From an uncultured Bacteroidota bacterium (lineage in GTDB: Bacteria; Bacteroidota; Bacteroidia; Bacteroidales; UBA12481): 5,377 nt of DNA. Made by a program: the position numbers and the translations under genes. Positions 1-5,377 of this stretch are shown here, piece by piece. The notes below the pieces were generated by a model. It had not been told where the DNA came from, did not search any database, and was given only the letters and a program-made list of their open reading frames with translations. The DNA is taken from contig CAILAQ010000764.1 in NCBI GenBank assembly GCA_903832165.1, forward strand, positions 1 to 5,377, in the 5' to 3' direction. The first letter of the stretch is position 1. Each line of letters starts with the position of its first letter.

Positions 1-210
1 ACCATTGCCAACGCCCTCATATTCCCATACCAGTTGCGGCCCGGCTTCGGGCCAGGATTTGAGAAGTCCTGTTTCCTGATACACGCCGCTGCGGTTCTCG
101 CCGCGCCATTCATAAACCTTATGCTCTTTCCCGGTTTGTGCCTGACCGAACGAGCAAACAGAGATTAATAACAGCACCGCTGCTATACCGATAATACTTT
201 TATGCCTCAT
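1..210 (-). CDS. Exported PQQ-like beta-propeller repeat protein, N-terminal part only (runs off the left edge)
   Basis: The reading frame starts at ATG 210 and stays open for 70 codons to base 1, so the C-terminus is outside the window. Residues 1-5 are basic and residues 6-18 are hydrophobic, ending in a small-residue region (SFGQAQ) that looks like a signal peptidase I site near residues 22-25. Cys19 is preceded by ISV, which is a poor lipobox, so a lipoprotein is less likely. Residues 35-62 carry the pattern WRGENRSGVY, then ETGLLKSWPEAGP, then LVW. From memory, this is the usual opening of secreted PQQ-binding-like beta-propeller proteins (often named outer-membrane-assembly-like or alcohol-dehydrogenase-like), in which W-rich blades follow. 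The cellular site is therefore probably periplasmic. No catalytic function can be inferred from this fragment. The gene begins 47 bases after the DUF819 gene on the same strand and may be co-transcribed with it. There is no Shine-Dalgarno sequence before the ATG. Confidence 0.8.
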   Translation of the reverse strand, partial: MRHKSIIGIAAVLLLISVCSFGQAQTGKEHKVYEWRGENRSGVYQETGLLKSWPEAGPQLVWEYEGVGNG

Positions 211-257
211 GAGTTGATTTGAAAAGTTCTGATTAAAGATTCTGTAAAAGTAGCTTT

Positions 258-1547
258 TTATAGCTTTTCCAGAATATGCGCCAGGGTGAAGCCAAAATAG
301 TTTCCAAGAATATACCCCAGCACTCCGCCGGCGATTCCGGTAACAATAACGTCCTTGTTTTTAAGGGCATTTGCCACGAGCGGTACGAATGGTGGGGAAA
401 AGATGTAGGCTGTTGAAGTGATCAGGAAATTATCGGCATCAATTCTGAAAATCCTGGCAAGGATGATATGAAGCACAAGTGAGCCGAAATAGCACCAGGT
501 AATAAACAGGATCAGATCAAGCATTCCTTCGCCGAACATGGTGCTGAGATCTGCCATTGAGGCCACCGTCAGGGAAAAGACAAGAATCAGGTACATGCCG
601 AGCTGAAACGTTTTTTCGATCGTGTTGATCCGCTTGAAAAGGGAGGCCACGATTCCGAGCGTTGTTATGGAGAGCACCGCCACTGCATTCTTATAGGGCA
701 TATATTCAGGCGGGACCAGAAAACTCAGTCCCACCCCGATTCCGGTGATAATAATCGTGAGACCGAAGGCCCGGAGCAAGGGTAAAATCGTCGCTTTCTT
801 CAACATCCCGGAAAAATCATCGAGACTTTCGATCTCTTTTTCAACCAGCTCGCGATCCATGGAACTTCCGTCCTTTTCCTTGAATTTCGGAAGAATTGCC
901 CGGAAAAGCCTTGGGGCTACTGTGATGAAGAAAAGGACCAGGAAGGCACCAACGAAGATGTCGTAAGTATTCAGGACGACAAAACGATCCGCGTCAACGT
1001 TGAGCATCAGCTTGAGTGCGGCAAAGTTCGGGGTTCCCCCGGTATAGATTCCTTCAAACATCCCCGCAAGCTTCCAGGTGTCCGGAAATGAATCTTTCCA
1101 GATGAAATAACCCGCGGTAACCATTACGATCCCTGCCACCAGGGCAAGAACAACCGAAAGGAATCCTTTTTTCGCATATTTCAGCCATCTCTTCATATTC
1201 AGCGAGAACATCAGGAGCGGAAAAGCCAGGAGAATGGTGATCGTTGTAAGCATGTCCTGCACCGCACCGATCCGGTTAGCGGTAGCATCCTCAGGAACCG
1301 CCCTGCCCTCCGATATCAGCGTCTCAAGAGTCTTATTATCAATCGTTGATACCCCTCGTTCCACCAGAGCAAGTTTATAGCCCCGGCTGCCTTCCGGAAG
1401 GATTCCGACCGTTCCGATAATCAGCCCGAAAAGGTAAGCGAAAACAACCGTTCCAAGCTTTTGAAACAGGGTCCATTTTTTACAGAAATAGATGATAACC
1501 AGAGGAAAGGTAAAATAGAAAACGACAAGGAGGCTGATCTGTAACAT
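258..1547 (-). CDS. DUF819 family multi-pass inner-membrane protein (YjcL-like putative transporter)
   Basis: This is a complete 429-residue, highly hydrophobic protein, starting at ATG 1547 and ending with TAA at 260-258. I see about ten to twelve hydrophobic segments, roughly at residues 3-22, 31-51, 98-117, 128-150, 194-218, 252-278, 286-304, 315-333, 342-368, 373-393 and 399-425. The family marker is the GGTPN motif at 170-174 followed by AALKLMLNVD, matching the 'GG-S/T-PN' signature of DUF819 proteins. The LLAFPLLMFSLNMKRW stretch near residues 106-121 is also typical. A polar loop at about 51-97 separates the second and third hydrophobic segments; as I recall, Bacteroidota members commonly have it, so I do not treat it as an insertion. 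A charged cytoplasmic-type linker lies at about 219-250. DUF819 proteins resemble cation/anion-transporter folds, but no substrate is established, and the neighbours do not suggest one. The leader is A/T-rich without a Shine-Dalgarno sequence. Confidence 0.88.
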   Translation of the reverse strand: MLQISLLVVFYFTFPLVIIYFCKKWTLFQKLGTVVFAYLFGLIIGTVGILPEGSRGYKLALVERGVSTIDNKTLETLISEGRAVPEDATANRIGAVQDMLTTITILLAFPLLMFSLNMKRWLKYAKKGFLSVVLALVAGIVMVTAGYFIWKDSFPDTWKLAGMFEGIYTGGTPNFAALKLMLNVDADRFVVLNTYDIFVGAFLVLFFITVAPRLFRAILPKFKEKDGSSMDRELVEKEIESLDDFSGMLKKATILPLLRAFGLTIIITGIGVGLSFLVPPEYMPYKNAVAVLSITTLGIVASLFKRINTIEKTFQLGMYLILVFSLTVASMADLSTMFGEGMLDLILFITWCYFGSLVLHIILARIFRIDADNFLITSTAYIFSPPFVPLVANALKNKDVIVTGIAGGVLGYILGNYFGFTLAHILEKL

Positions 1548-1655
1548 GGCGGTATATTTTCTTAGAACCGAAAATACTAAAAGCTATTTAAGTTTTGCAA
1601 CTGCGTGTGTAAAAGCAGTACAAATACCTATTCCCCGTCGTATCCTGACCTGTAA

Positions 1656-2369
1656 TTATTGTCTGGAGAGCTTTTCCGTTTTAACCGGGAAATAGTCTGT
1701 TTTGGATTGTCCGTTAACCAAAAGGGTATCGAAATAACATTTAATTCCGGTAGCAACAATCATGTTTTCCACGTTCTGCAGGTGGAAGTGAAGGTGTGGC
1801 TCGGAGGAGTTGCCTGAATTACCGCACTGCCCCAGAATCGTTCCCTTGTTAACTTTCTGACCTTCCTTTACCAGGATGGAATGCTGTTTGAAATGGGCAA
1901 GAAACAGATATTCATTATTGGCAGTCCTGATGATGACCGTATTCCCCGGAACCCAGACAGGGTTCATTTCTCCGGGTTTATTATCCTTGACGCCATCTAC
2001 AGCCAAAACCACTTCTCCGTCGCACGGAGCAATCAGCTCTTTGCCAAAGGCGTAATAATCCTCGTTGGTTGTTCCATCAGTCCTGTAAGAGTTACCCTTG
2101 GCATAGGTTCCATTTTCATATTTTACGAATTGCATCTTGCTGATATTGCCAACCTGAGTTTTTAACCCTGATAAGAAGTCTTTTGTTTTATCTATAGGTA
2201 AAGCAGTTTTCATTTCATTTGAGAACAGGGCAAAGTCACTGTCGTATTTCTCAGAATTATACAGATAATCAAATCTGTCAGCAACAGTTTTGTACACAGT
2301 CTATTCTGTCTGTCCCCAAAGGGTAACCGCCAGTAATGCAAATGCGGCACTAAATATTAATTTTCTCAT
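1656..2369 (-). pseudogene. M23-family (LytM-like) peptidase gene, interrupted by an in-frame TAG and apparently internally deleted
   Basis: From ATG 2369 the frame encodes a typical signal peptide (MRKLIFSAAFALLAVTLW, then GQTE; 22 codons). It meets TAG at 2303-2301 and then continues in the same frame to TAA at 1658-1656. Without the stop the product would be 237 residues. The body has a small helical N-terminal part (VADRFDYLYNSEKYD, like DUF3887-type domains). After it comes an M23 core: APCDGEVV, DNKPGEMNP, VPGNTVIIRT, FLAHF, KVNKGTILGQCGNSGNSSEP, then HLHFH, which holds the catalytic and zinc-binding histidines. The first M23 zinc motif (H-x3-D type) is absent: the frame passes from FVKYENGTYA directly to KGNSYRTDGTTNEDYYAFG. 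In relatives I remember, a long segment lies between these. M23 enzymes cleave peptidoglycan cross-links in the periplasm. A GTG at 2297-2295 could start a 213-residue protein without a signal peptide, but that would place an M23 domain in the cytoplasm. The ATG is 14 bases after the oxidoreductase stop. Confidence 0.78.
2304..2369 (-). other. Orphaned signal-peptide coding segment of the M23 gene
   Basis: These 22 codons, read from ATG 2369, give a basic start (MRK), a hydrophobic core (residues 4-18) and a WGQTE end. This is a convincing Sec signal peptide with a likely cleavage just after WGQ. It is in the same frame as the downstream peptidase and is cut from it by one TAG at 2303-2301. 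A CAG (Gln) to TAG transition would account for the stop, but the original codon cannot be known from this sequence alone. Confidence 0.75.
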
Positions 2370-2383
2370 GGTCCGAAATTAAT

Positions 2384-3346
2384 CTAAATCACAGTGATGA
2401 CGACATTACCGATTTTCTGTCCTGTTTCCACATACCGGCTGGCATCAACGATCTGCTCCATGGGATAGTGCCGGTCAATCACCGGTCGGAATTTGCCTGC
2501 CTCAACTAACTCTTTCAGATAGGTTACATCGGCTTTATTTATCGACGGAATAGGGAACAGAACCCTTTTTCCGCCAAGCAAGGGGGTGATCAAAGCTAAA
2601 AGAGGATTTTGAGACAAGTACCCCAGTTCGGTTGAAATATAAATGCCCTTTTTGGTGAGCAACCTCCTGCATTTGCCAAATGAACTTTTTCCGACTGCAT
2701 CAAACACCACATCGAATTTCCCATCAATCCCTGTAAAATCCTCTTTCATATAATCAATGACCACATCGGCGCCAAGTGATTTTACGAGTTCGATATTTTT
2801 TGTGCCGCAAACGGCTGTAACGCTGGCTCCCATACTTTTTACAATCTGCACCGCAGCAGAACCGATTGCACCGGTTGCGCCATTTATCAGAATATGCTGG
2901 CCACTTCTAATCTTTGCAGCCCTTATGTCGCATAATGCGTAGTGTCCGCCTTCAGTAACCGGGGCCGCTTCGGCGCAGGTCATATTTTCAGGCATGGTGG
3001 TTATGGGACCATTTTCGGCCATGACCATAAACTCCGCATGAGCACCAAAGCTGATATCATTATAACCAAATACCTTATCGCCCTTACGAAACAGTGTTAC
3101 TGCCTGACCGATTACTTCAATTTCTCCGGCAAACTCATTCCCGAGTGTATGATTTTTGGGCCGGATCAGCCCGCTGAAAAATCTGGAAATAAAATACTCA
3201 GCACTTCTGAATCCGCAGTCTGTCCGGTTTATCGTTGTAGCATGTACCTTTATAAGAACCTCGCTGGCTTTGGGAGCAGGTTTTCCGACTTCTGCCAGGT
3301 GCAATACTTCCGGAGGGCCATATCTGGTGTAAATCACTGCTTTCAT
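2384..3346 (-). CDS. Zinc-independent medium-chain dehydrogenase/reductase, quinone-oxidoreductase-like (NAD(P)H-dependent)
   Basis: This is a complete 320-residue protein, from ATG 3346 to TAG 2386-2384, a normal length for quinone-oxidoreductase-type MDR enzymes. The N-terminal GroES-like domain (about 1-125) includes MKAVIYTRYGPPEVL, VLIKVHATTINRTD and GNEFAGEIEVIG (69-80). Here the GHE zinc-ligand motif of classical alcohol dehydrogenases reads GNE, and the catalytic-Cys position is also not conserved. No structural-zinc four-Cys loop is present. The Rossmann domain has NGATGAIGSAAVQ at 155-167 (dinucleotide-binding glycine motif), GADVVIDY at 192-199 and FDVVFDAVG at 211-219. The C-terminus (GKFRPVIDRHYPMEQIVDASRYVETG... 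GNVVI) is typical. It is expected to be a cytosolic reductase of quinones or enones using NAD(P)H; the actual substrate is unknown. Databases often label such proteins 'NAD(P)-dependent alcohol dehydrogenase', which the missing zinc ligands make doubtful. It may be transcribed together with the M23 gene 14 bases downstream. Confidence 0.92.
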   Translation of the reverse strand: MKAVIYTRYGPPEVLHLAEVGKPAPKASEVLIKVHATTINRTDCGFRSAEYFISRFFSGLIRPKNHTLGNEFAGEIEVIGQAVTLFRKGDKVFGYNDISFGAHAEFMVMAENGPITTMPENMTCAEAAPVTEGGHYALCDIRAAKIRSGQHILINGATGAIGSAAVQIVKSMGASVTAVCGTKNIELVKSLGADVVIDYMKEDFTGIDGKFDVVFDAVGKSSFGKCRRLLTKKGIYISTELGYLSQNPLLALITPLLGGKRVLFPIPSINKADVTYLKELVEAGKFRPVIDRHYPMEQIVDASRYVETGQKIGNVVITVI

Positions 3347-3383
3347 GGCTAAAATCTATAAAAGGGTTTTCGAAAGCAATTTA

Positions 3384-3413
3384 CAAAATTGGCCCGGCCT
3401 TTTATTCTAACAA
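3384..3413 (-). promoter_or_regulatory. Candidate Bacteroidota-type promoter for the oxidoreductase gene
   Basis: Read on the minus strand, TTG (3413-3411) is followed by 19 bases and then CAATTTTG (3391-3384). The Bacteroidota primary-sigma consensus is TTTG or TTG, a spacer of about 19, then TAnnTTTG. The -7 element here matches five of six defined positions, with C for the first T. Transcription would begin close to 3377, leaving a leader of about 30 bases before ATG 3346. It overlaps the stop codon of the preceding small gene and an inverted repeat. This is a motif match by eye in a short gap, so it remains tentative. Confidence 0.3.
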
Positions 3414-3419
3414 CCGGGC
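3392..3419 (-). repeat. Inverted repeat (6-bp GC stem) over the end of the small gene; possible weak terminator
   Basis: GCCCGG at 3392-3397 and CCGGGC at 3414-3419 are perfect inverted copies separated by 16 bases. On the minus strand the downstream arm is followed by CAATTTTG, so there is only a short T run. The stop codon of the 81-residue gene (3409-3407) lies in the loop. The long loop and poor T tract make an efficient intrinsic terminator unlikely. It could equally be a chance GC palindrome or affect the overlapping promoter candidate. Confidence 0.25.
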
Positions 3420-3652
3420 TTGTTTGGCAATAAAGTTGAGCTCTTTCCACCTAATGTCCATACAAACTGATTTCTCCAACGGATCCAGTATTCTTGTTCG
3501 GTTTTGGTGATTCTGACTTTTGCCGGTTGCTCCGACAGAGCTTTTACAGTGGTGAGATTTTCTTTCATTTCCGACTTTGTGAAGGGAAAAAGAATAAACA
3601 TACCTGACAATAAGACTAATGGGAGCAATTTGAGGTTCGTCTGGTTTTTCAT
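3407..3652 (-). CDS. Small hypothetical exported or membrane-anchored protein (81 residues)
   Basis: The frame runs from ATG 3652 to TAG 3409-3407. I do not recognise the protein. Residues 1-8 are polar/basic (MKNQTNLK) and residues 9-24 are strongly hydrophobic (LLPLVLLSGMFILFPF). This gives a signal peptide or single membrane anchor. The rest (25-81) is polar and basic, with an aromatic patch EYWIRWRNQFVW at about 54-65 and a single Cys at the very C-terminus. The N-terminal hydrophobic segment and the position between two convincing same-strand genes support real coding. The short length and abrupt end leave open that it is a remnant of a longer exported protein. The only AAGG upstream lies two bases from the ATG, too close for a normal ribosome binding site. 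It sits 120 bases after the T9SS cargo gene and 60 bases before the oxidoreductase. Confidence 0.5.
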   Translation of the reverse strand: MKNQTNLKLLPLVLLSGMFILFPFTKSEMKENLTTVKALSEQPAKVRITKTEQEYWIRWRNQFVWTLGGKSSTLLPNKPGC

Positions 3653-3772
3653 GGCCTTGGTATAAAATTCATAAAATATTTTAGCTGTCTTGCCTATTGT
3701 ACAACTGCCACAACAGATTGTTTAAAACGGGAAATGCTAATACAATCACAGACCAACAGAAATCCAGCGAAT
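3653..3772. other. Intergenic gap between the T9SS cargo gene and the small gene
   Basis: This 120-base A/T-rich gap is the longest in the window. It holds a perfect 8-base palindrome, TTGTACAA, at 3697-3704. On the minus strand that is followed 15 bases after TTGTAC by TAAAAT, a loose resemblance to a -35/-10 promoter. No TAnnTTTG element and no terminator hairpin after the TAA at 3775-3773 could be found. Confidence 0.35.
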
Positions 3773-5377
3773 TTACCTTTTTACCACCTTCCCAGTATAG
3801 GATTCGCCGTTCAGGATGATTCGGTACAAATATAATCCAACGGGTAATTCGCTCAATTTTATCTGGTTTCGTGCGCCAATCAGGGTTTTGGATATCACCC
3901 GCTTACCGGTTATGTCGACCATCTCGAATAAAATCGGTTCCGATGACTGATCTGATTCAACAAAGATGATATCTGAAACCGGATTCGGGAATACACGCAA
4001 AGCAGCTGAGGTTGTTTCAGGAATGCCGGTGCTGCCTTTAAAGTCGGAGTACCAGTAATCATGGGTCTGGAATTTAATCCATGTTCCCGAAGGTTGATCC
4101 CATTGCATAGTTACTACGCCCAGGAATAAATGTACAGGTATCATCCCTGTCCATTCATAGGGGACGGCGGCCTCATTAAGGTAAAATGAGTTGTTGTATA
4201 AGTATTCAAACTTGAATTTCGAAGTGTATTGTCCTGATGAATCCCGTGCCCTCAGGAAGAGACCTTCCAGAATGTCGCCATCGGCCTCAAACTTCTGTTC
4301 TACCCGGTTGGATTCAATCCAGCTGCCCGTGGAAGCATCGTACGCTAAGGTCAATATCAGAGTTTCATGACCATTCGGATCAAAGGAAGACTGAGTCTTT
4401 GAGACGGGGGTCCATTGATTGTTATCACTATCCCAGCTGAGGAATAAACTTTCTGTCAGGTGCCCGTTTGTGTCGAACACCTGAGTTGTCTTGTAGTCGC
4501 TTGTCCATTGATTATCCTCTGTATTCCAACTGTAATTAACCTCTTCAAGCAACTGGTTTTTTGAATCGAACACCCGGGTAATTTTTCTTTGAAGCCCAAA
4601 TTCCATAGAGGGATAGTACCATCCGTAATTGATGTACATGGTCTCATTACCATGCGCGTCGAAGGCTGTTTCTTCCCTGTTATTACAAATCCAGGTCTGG
4701 CTTTCTGTGCTGAAATAGTAGTTCACTCTCAAAGTTTGATGACCTTGCGCGTCATAGGAAAATTCTTCCTGGCCGGTTTGCACCCAATCTTCGGTTACAT
4801 TGGACCAGTCATAGCTGGATTGGCTCAGCAGATTTCCATCGGAGTCGTAAGCCAGTTCGGTTTTGTAAGAATTCTCCCAAACGCCCGTGGTGTCGTTCAA
4901 TGTATAGGTCGTTGAGCCGGTCCAGATGTTGGAGTCCCATGTTTTAAAAACTTTGTATGTATCCCCTTCCATTACCAGCGTATCATTGCCATTTGAATCA
5001 TAAAAAGTTCTGCTCTCCCACCAGGTTTCCCAGGGATCAGTGTTCAGCTTACGGGTATAAAAGGCCTGCAGAGTTGGCTTTCCAAAGGCATTATAGGAGG
5101 CTGTGTCCTTTTGCCATTCGTACTCGTCGTCCATGGTATTGCATGTATATATCAGGGCCAGAATTCGCCTTCCTTCCGAATCGTAGGCAAACCATCCCTT
5201 ATTGATGTTTTGCAGGCCTACCTCTTTTGAGCGGATTCTTTTCCATTCGAGGGAATCCATTTTTTGCCTGTAGTTGGCCATCGATTTCAATGTCATTGAT
5301 TTCACTTCCGGAGCTGATTGACCCGGCTGTAAACGATTCATAGTTAACGCCGGCAGGCTGTCCTGGTATTTGTCAAC
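3773..5377 (-). CDS. T9SS-secreted repeat protein with type A C-terminal sorting domain, N-terminus outside the window
   Basis: The frame is open from the right edge (5377) to TAA 3775-3773, giving 534 visible residues. The Met codon at 5341 is internal, since twelve in-frame codons (VDKYQDSLPALT) precede it without a stop. The true start and signal peptide are therefore beyond the window. Visible residues 64-392 consist of about ten repeats that start (A/V/S/F)(Y/F)D-x-x-G and carry a central Trp and aromatic positions. Residues 460-534 form the T9SS sorting domain: VFPNPVSD, then FEMVDITGKRV, LSELPVGLYLYRI and the final GKVVKR. In this system the tail directs passage across the outer membrane and is normally removed, with surface attachment or release. 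The central repeats resemble large, uncharacterised Bacteroidota repeat families and only superficially the RHS YD repeats. No enzymatic motif is visible; adhesion or a surface structural role is a guess. Confidence 0.88.
   Translation of the reverse strand, partial: VDKYQDSLPALTMNRLQPGQSAPEVKSMTLKSMANYRQKMDSLEWKRIRSKEVGLQNINKGWFAYDSEGRRILALIYTCNTMDDEYEWQKDTASYNAFGKPTLQAFYTRKLNTDPWETWWESRTFYDSNGNDTLVMEGDTYKVFKTWDSNIWTGSTTYTLNDTTGVWENSYKTELAYDSDGNLLSQSSYDWSNVTEDWVQTGQEEFSYDAQGHQTLRVNYYFSTESQTWICNNREETAFDAHGNETMYINYGWYYPSMEFGLQRKITRVFDSKNQLLEEVNYSWNTEDNQWTSDYKTTQVFDTNGHLTESLFLSWDSDNNQWTPVSKTQSSFDPNGHETLILTLAYDASTGSWIESNRVEQKFEADGDILEGLFLRARDSSGQYTSKFKFEYLYNNSFYLNEAAVPYEWTGMIPVHLFLGVVTMQWDQPSGTWIKFQTHDYWYSDFKGSTGIPETTSAALRVFPNPVSDIIFVESDQSSEPILFEMVDITGKRVISKTLIGARNQIKLSELPVGLYLYRIILNGESYTGKVVKR
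3776..4000 (-). other. T9SS type A C-terminal sorting domain (Por secretion tail)
   Basis: These 75 codons encode the terminal domain of the repeat protein. It begins LRVFPNPVSD (the conserved 'PNP' entry), continues with an immunoglobulin-like beta pattern FEMVDITGKRV, then LPVGLYLYRI, and ends GKVVKR, with the basic last residues usual for type A tails. The domain implies that the organism carries a PorK-to-PorV type secretion apparatus elsewhere in its genome. Confidence 0.9.
4202..5188 (-). repeat. Ten tandem protein repeats of 31 residues (93 bases) in the T9SS cargo gene
   Basis: Repeat starts on the minus strand are at 5188, 5098, 5005, 4852, 4759, 4666, 4573, 4480, 4387 and 4294. The last seven units (4852 to 4202) are each exactly 31 residues, and the second (5098) is also 31. 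The first is 30 residues. The third spans 51 and seems to contain an extra degenerate partial unit. Consensus: (Y/F)D-x-(N/D/Q/H)-G-(N/H) at positions 2-7, an aromatic at 14-16, Trp near 23 in most units, and K/R-x-(T/E) near the end. The DNA copies are strongly diverged (the longest match I noticed between adjacent units is about 11 bases), so the array is old, not a recent expansion. Confidence 0.85.

Noticed and set aside
245..259. AAAAG-TAG-CTTTT hairpin between the DUF819 and PQQ-like genes as a terminator
   Set aside because: The stem is a short, almost all A/T 5 bp with no T tract on the transcribed minus strand. It is probably just A/T-rich spacer.
308..440. The 51-97 polar loop of the DUF819 protein and other plus-strand open frames as unusual insertions or antisense genes
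   Set aside because: The loop appears common in Bacteroidota DUF819 proteins as I remember them. The plus-strand frames over all genes lack recognisable domains and are shadows of the minus-strand coding frames.
1579..1600. TAGCTTTT on the minus strand (1586-1579) as a -7 promoter element for the DUF819 gene
   Set aside because: The nearest upstream TTG is only 11 bases away, not about 19, so the spacing is wrong and the match is weak.
1600..1619. ACTGC...GCAGT inverted repeat between the M23 and DUF819 genes as a terminator
   Set aside because: The stem is only 5 bp with a 10-base loop, and no T tract follows on the minus strand.
3697..3704. TTGTACAA palindrome as an operator
   Set aside because: A single 8-base palindrome in A/T-rich DNA is expected by chance, and no regulator gene or second copy is present in the window.
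4410..4516. Possible recent duplication between adjacent repeat units (shared GTCCATTGATT at 4410-4420 and 4503-4513, 93 bases apart)
   Set aside because: The identity covers only about 11 bases encoding the same N-Q-W residues; flanking codons differ, so it is protein-level conservation, not a fresh DNA duplication.
5339..5341. ATG at 5341 as the start of the T9SS cargo protein
   Set aside because: The frame remains open to the window edge, and the sequence after this Met has no signal peptide, which a T9SS substrate must have. The real start is outside the window.

Overview
The window looks like an ordinary chromosomal stretch from a member of the Bacteroidota. Two things point that way: a type IX secretion system (T9SS) C-terminal sorting domain, which is restricted to that phylum, and the absence of clear Shine-Dalgarno sequences before any visible start codon (the leaders are A/T-rich). 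The style of the DUF819 and M23 proteins also fits Bacteroidales or a related environmental lineage, but no genus can be named. All six genes lie on the minus strand, so transcription runs from high to low coordinates. There is no RNA gene, CRISPR array, transposase or phage gene.

In transcription order: (1) 5377-3773, a secreted T9SS cargo protein made of about ten 31-residue aromatic/'YD-x-x-G' repeats, with its N-terminus beyond the window; (2) 3652-3407, a small unrecognised protein with an N-terminal hydrophobic segment; (3) 3346-2384, a zinc-free medium-chain NAD(P)H oxidoreductase; (4) 2369-1656, an M23-type peptidase gene that is apparently broken; (5) 1547-258, a DUF819 multi-pass membrane protein; (6) 210-1, the first 70 codons of an exported PQQ-like beta-propeller protein that continues past the window's left edge.

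The gaps are short (120, 60, 14, 108 and 47 bases) and every base outside genes is in one of them. Only the oxidoreductase and the M23 gene (14 bases apart) look tightly coupled. The functions do not form an obvious pathway: this is a mixed housekeeping/accessory neighbourhood.

The most notable observation is the M23 gene. A signal peptide at 2369-2304 is in frame with the peptidase body but is separated from it by a TAG stop at 2303-2301. The body also appears to lack the segment carrying the first half of the M23 zinc site. Together these suggest a decaying gene. I found no convincing evidence of a new biological system here.
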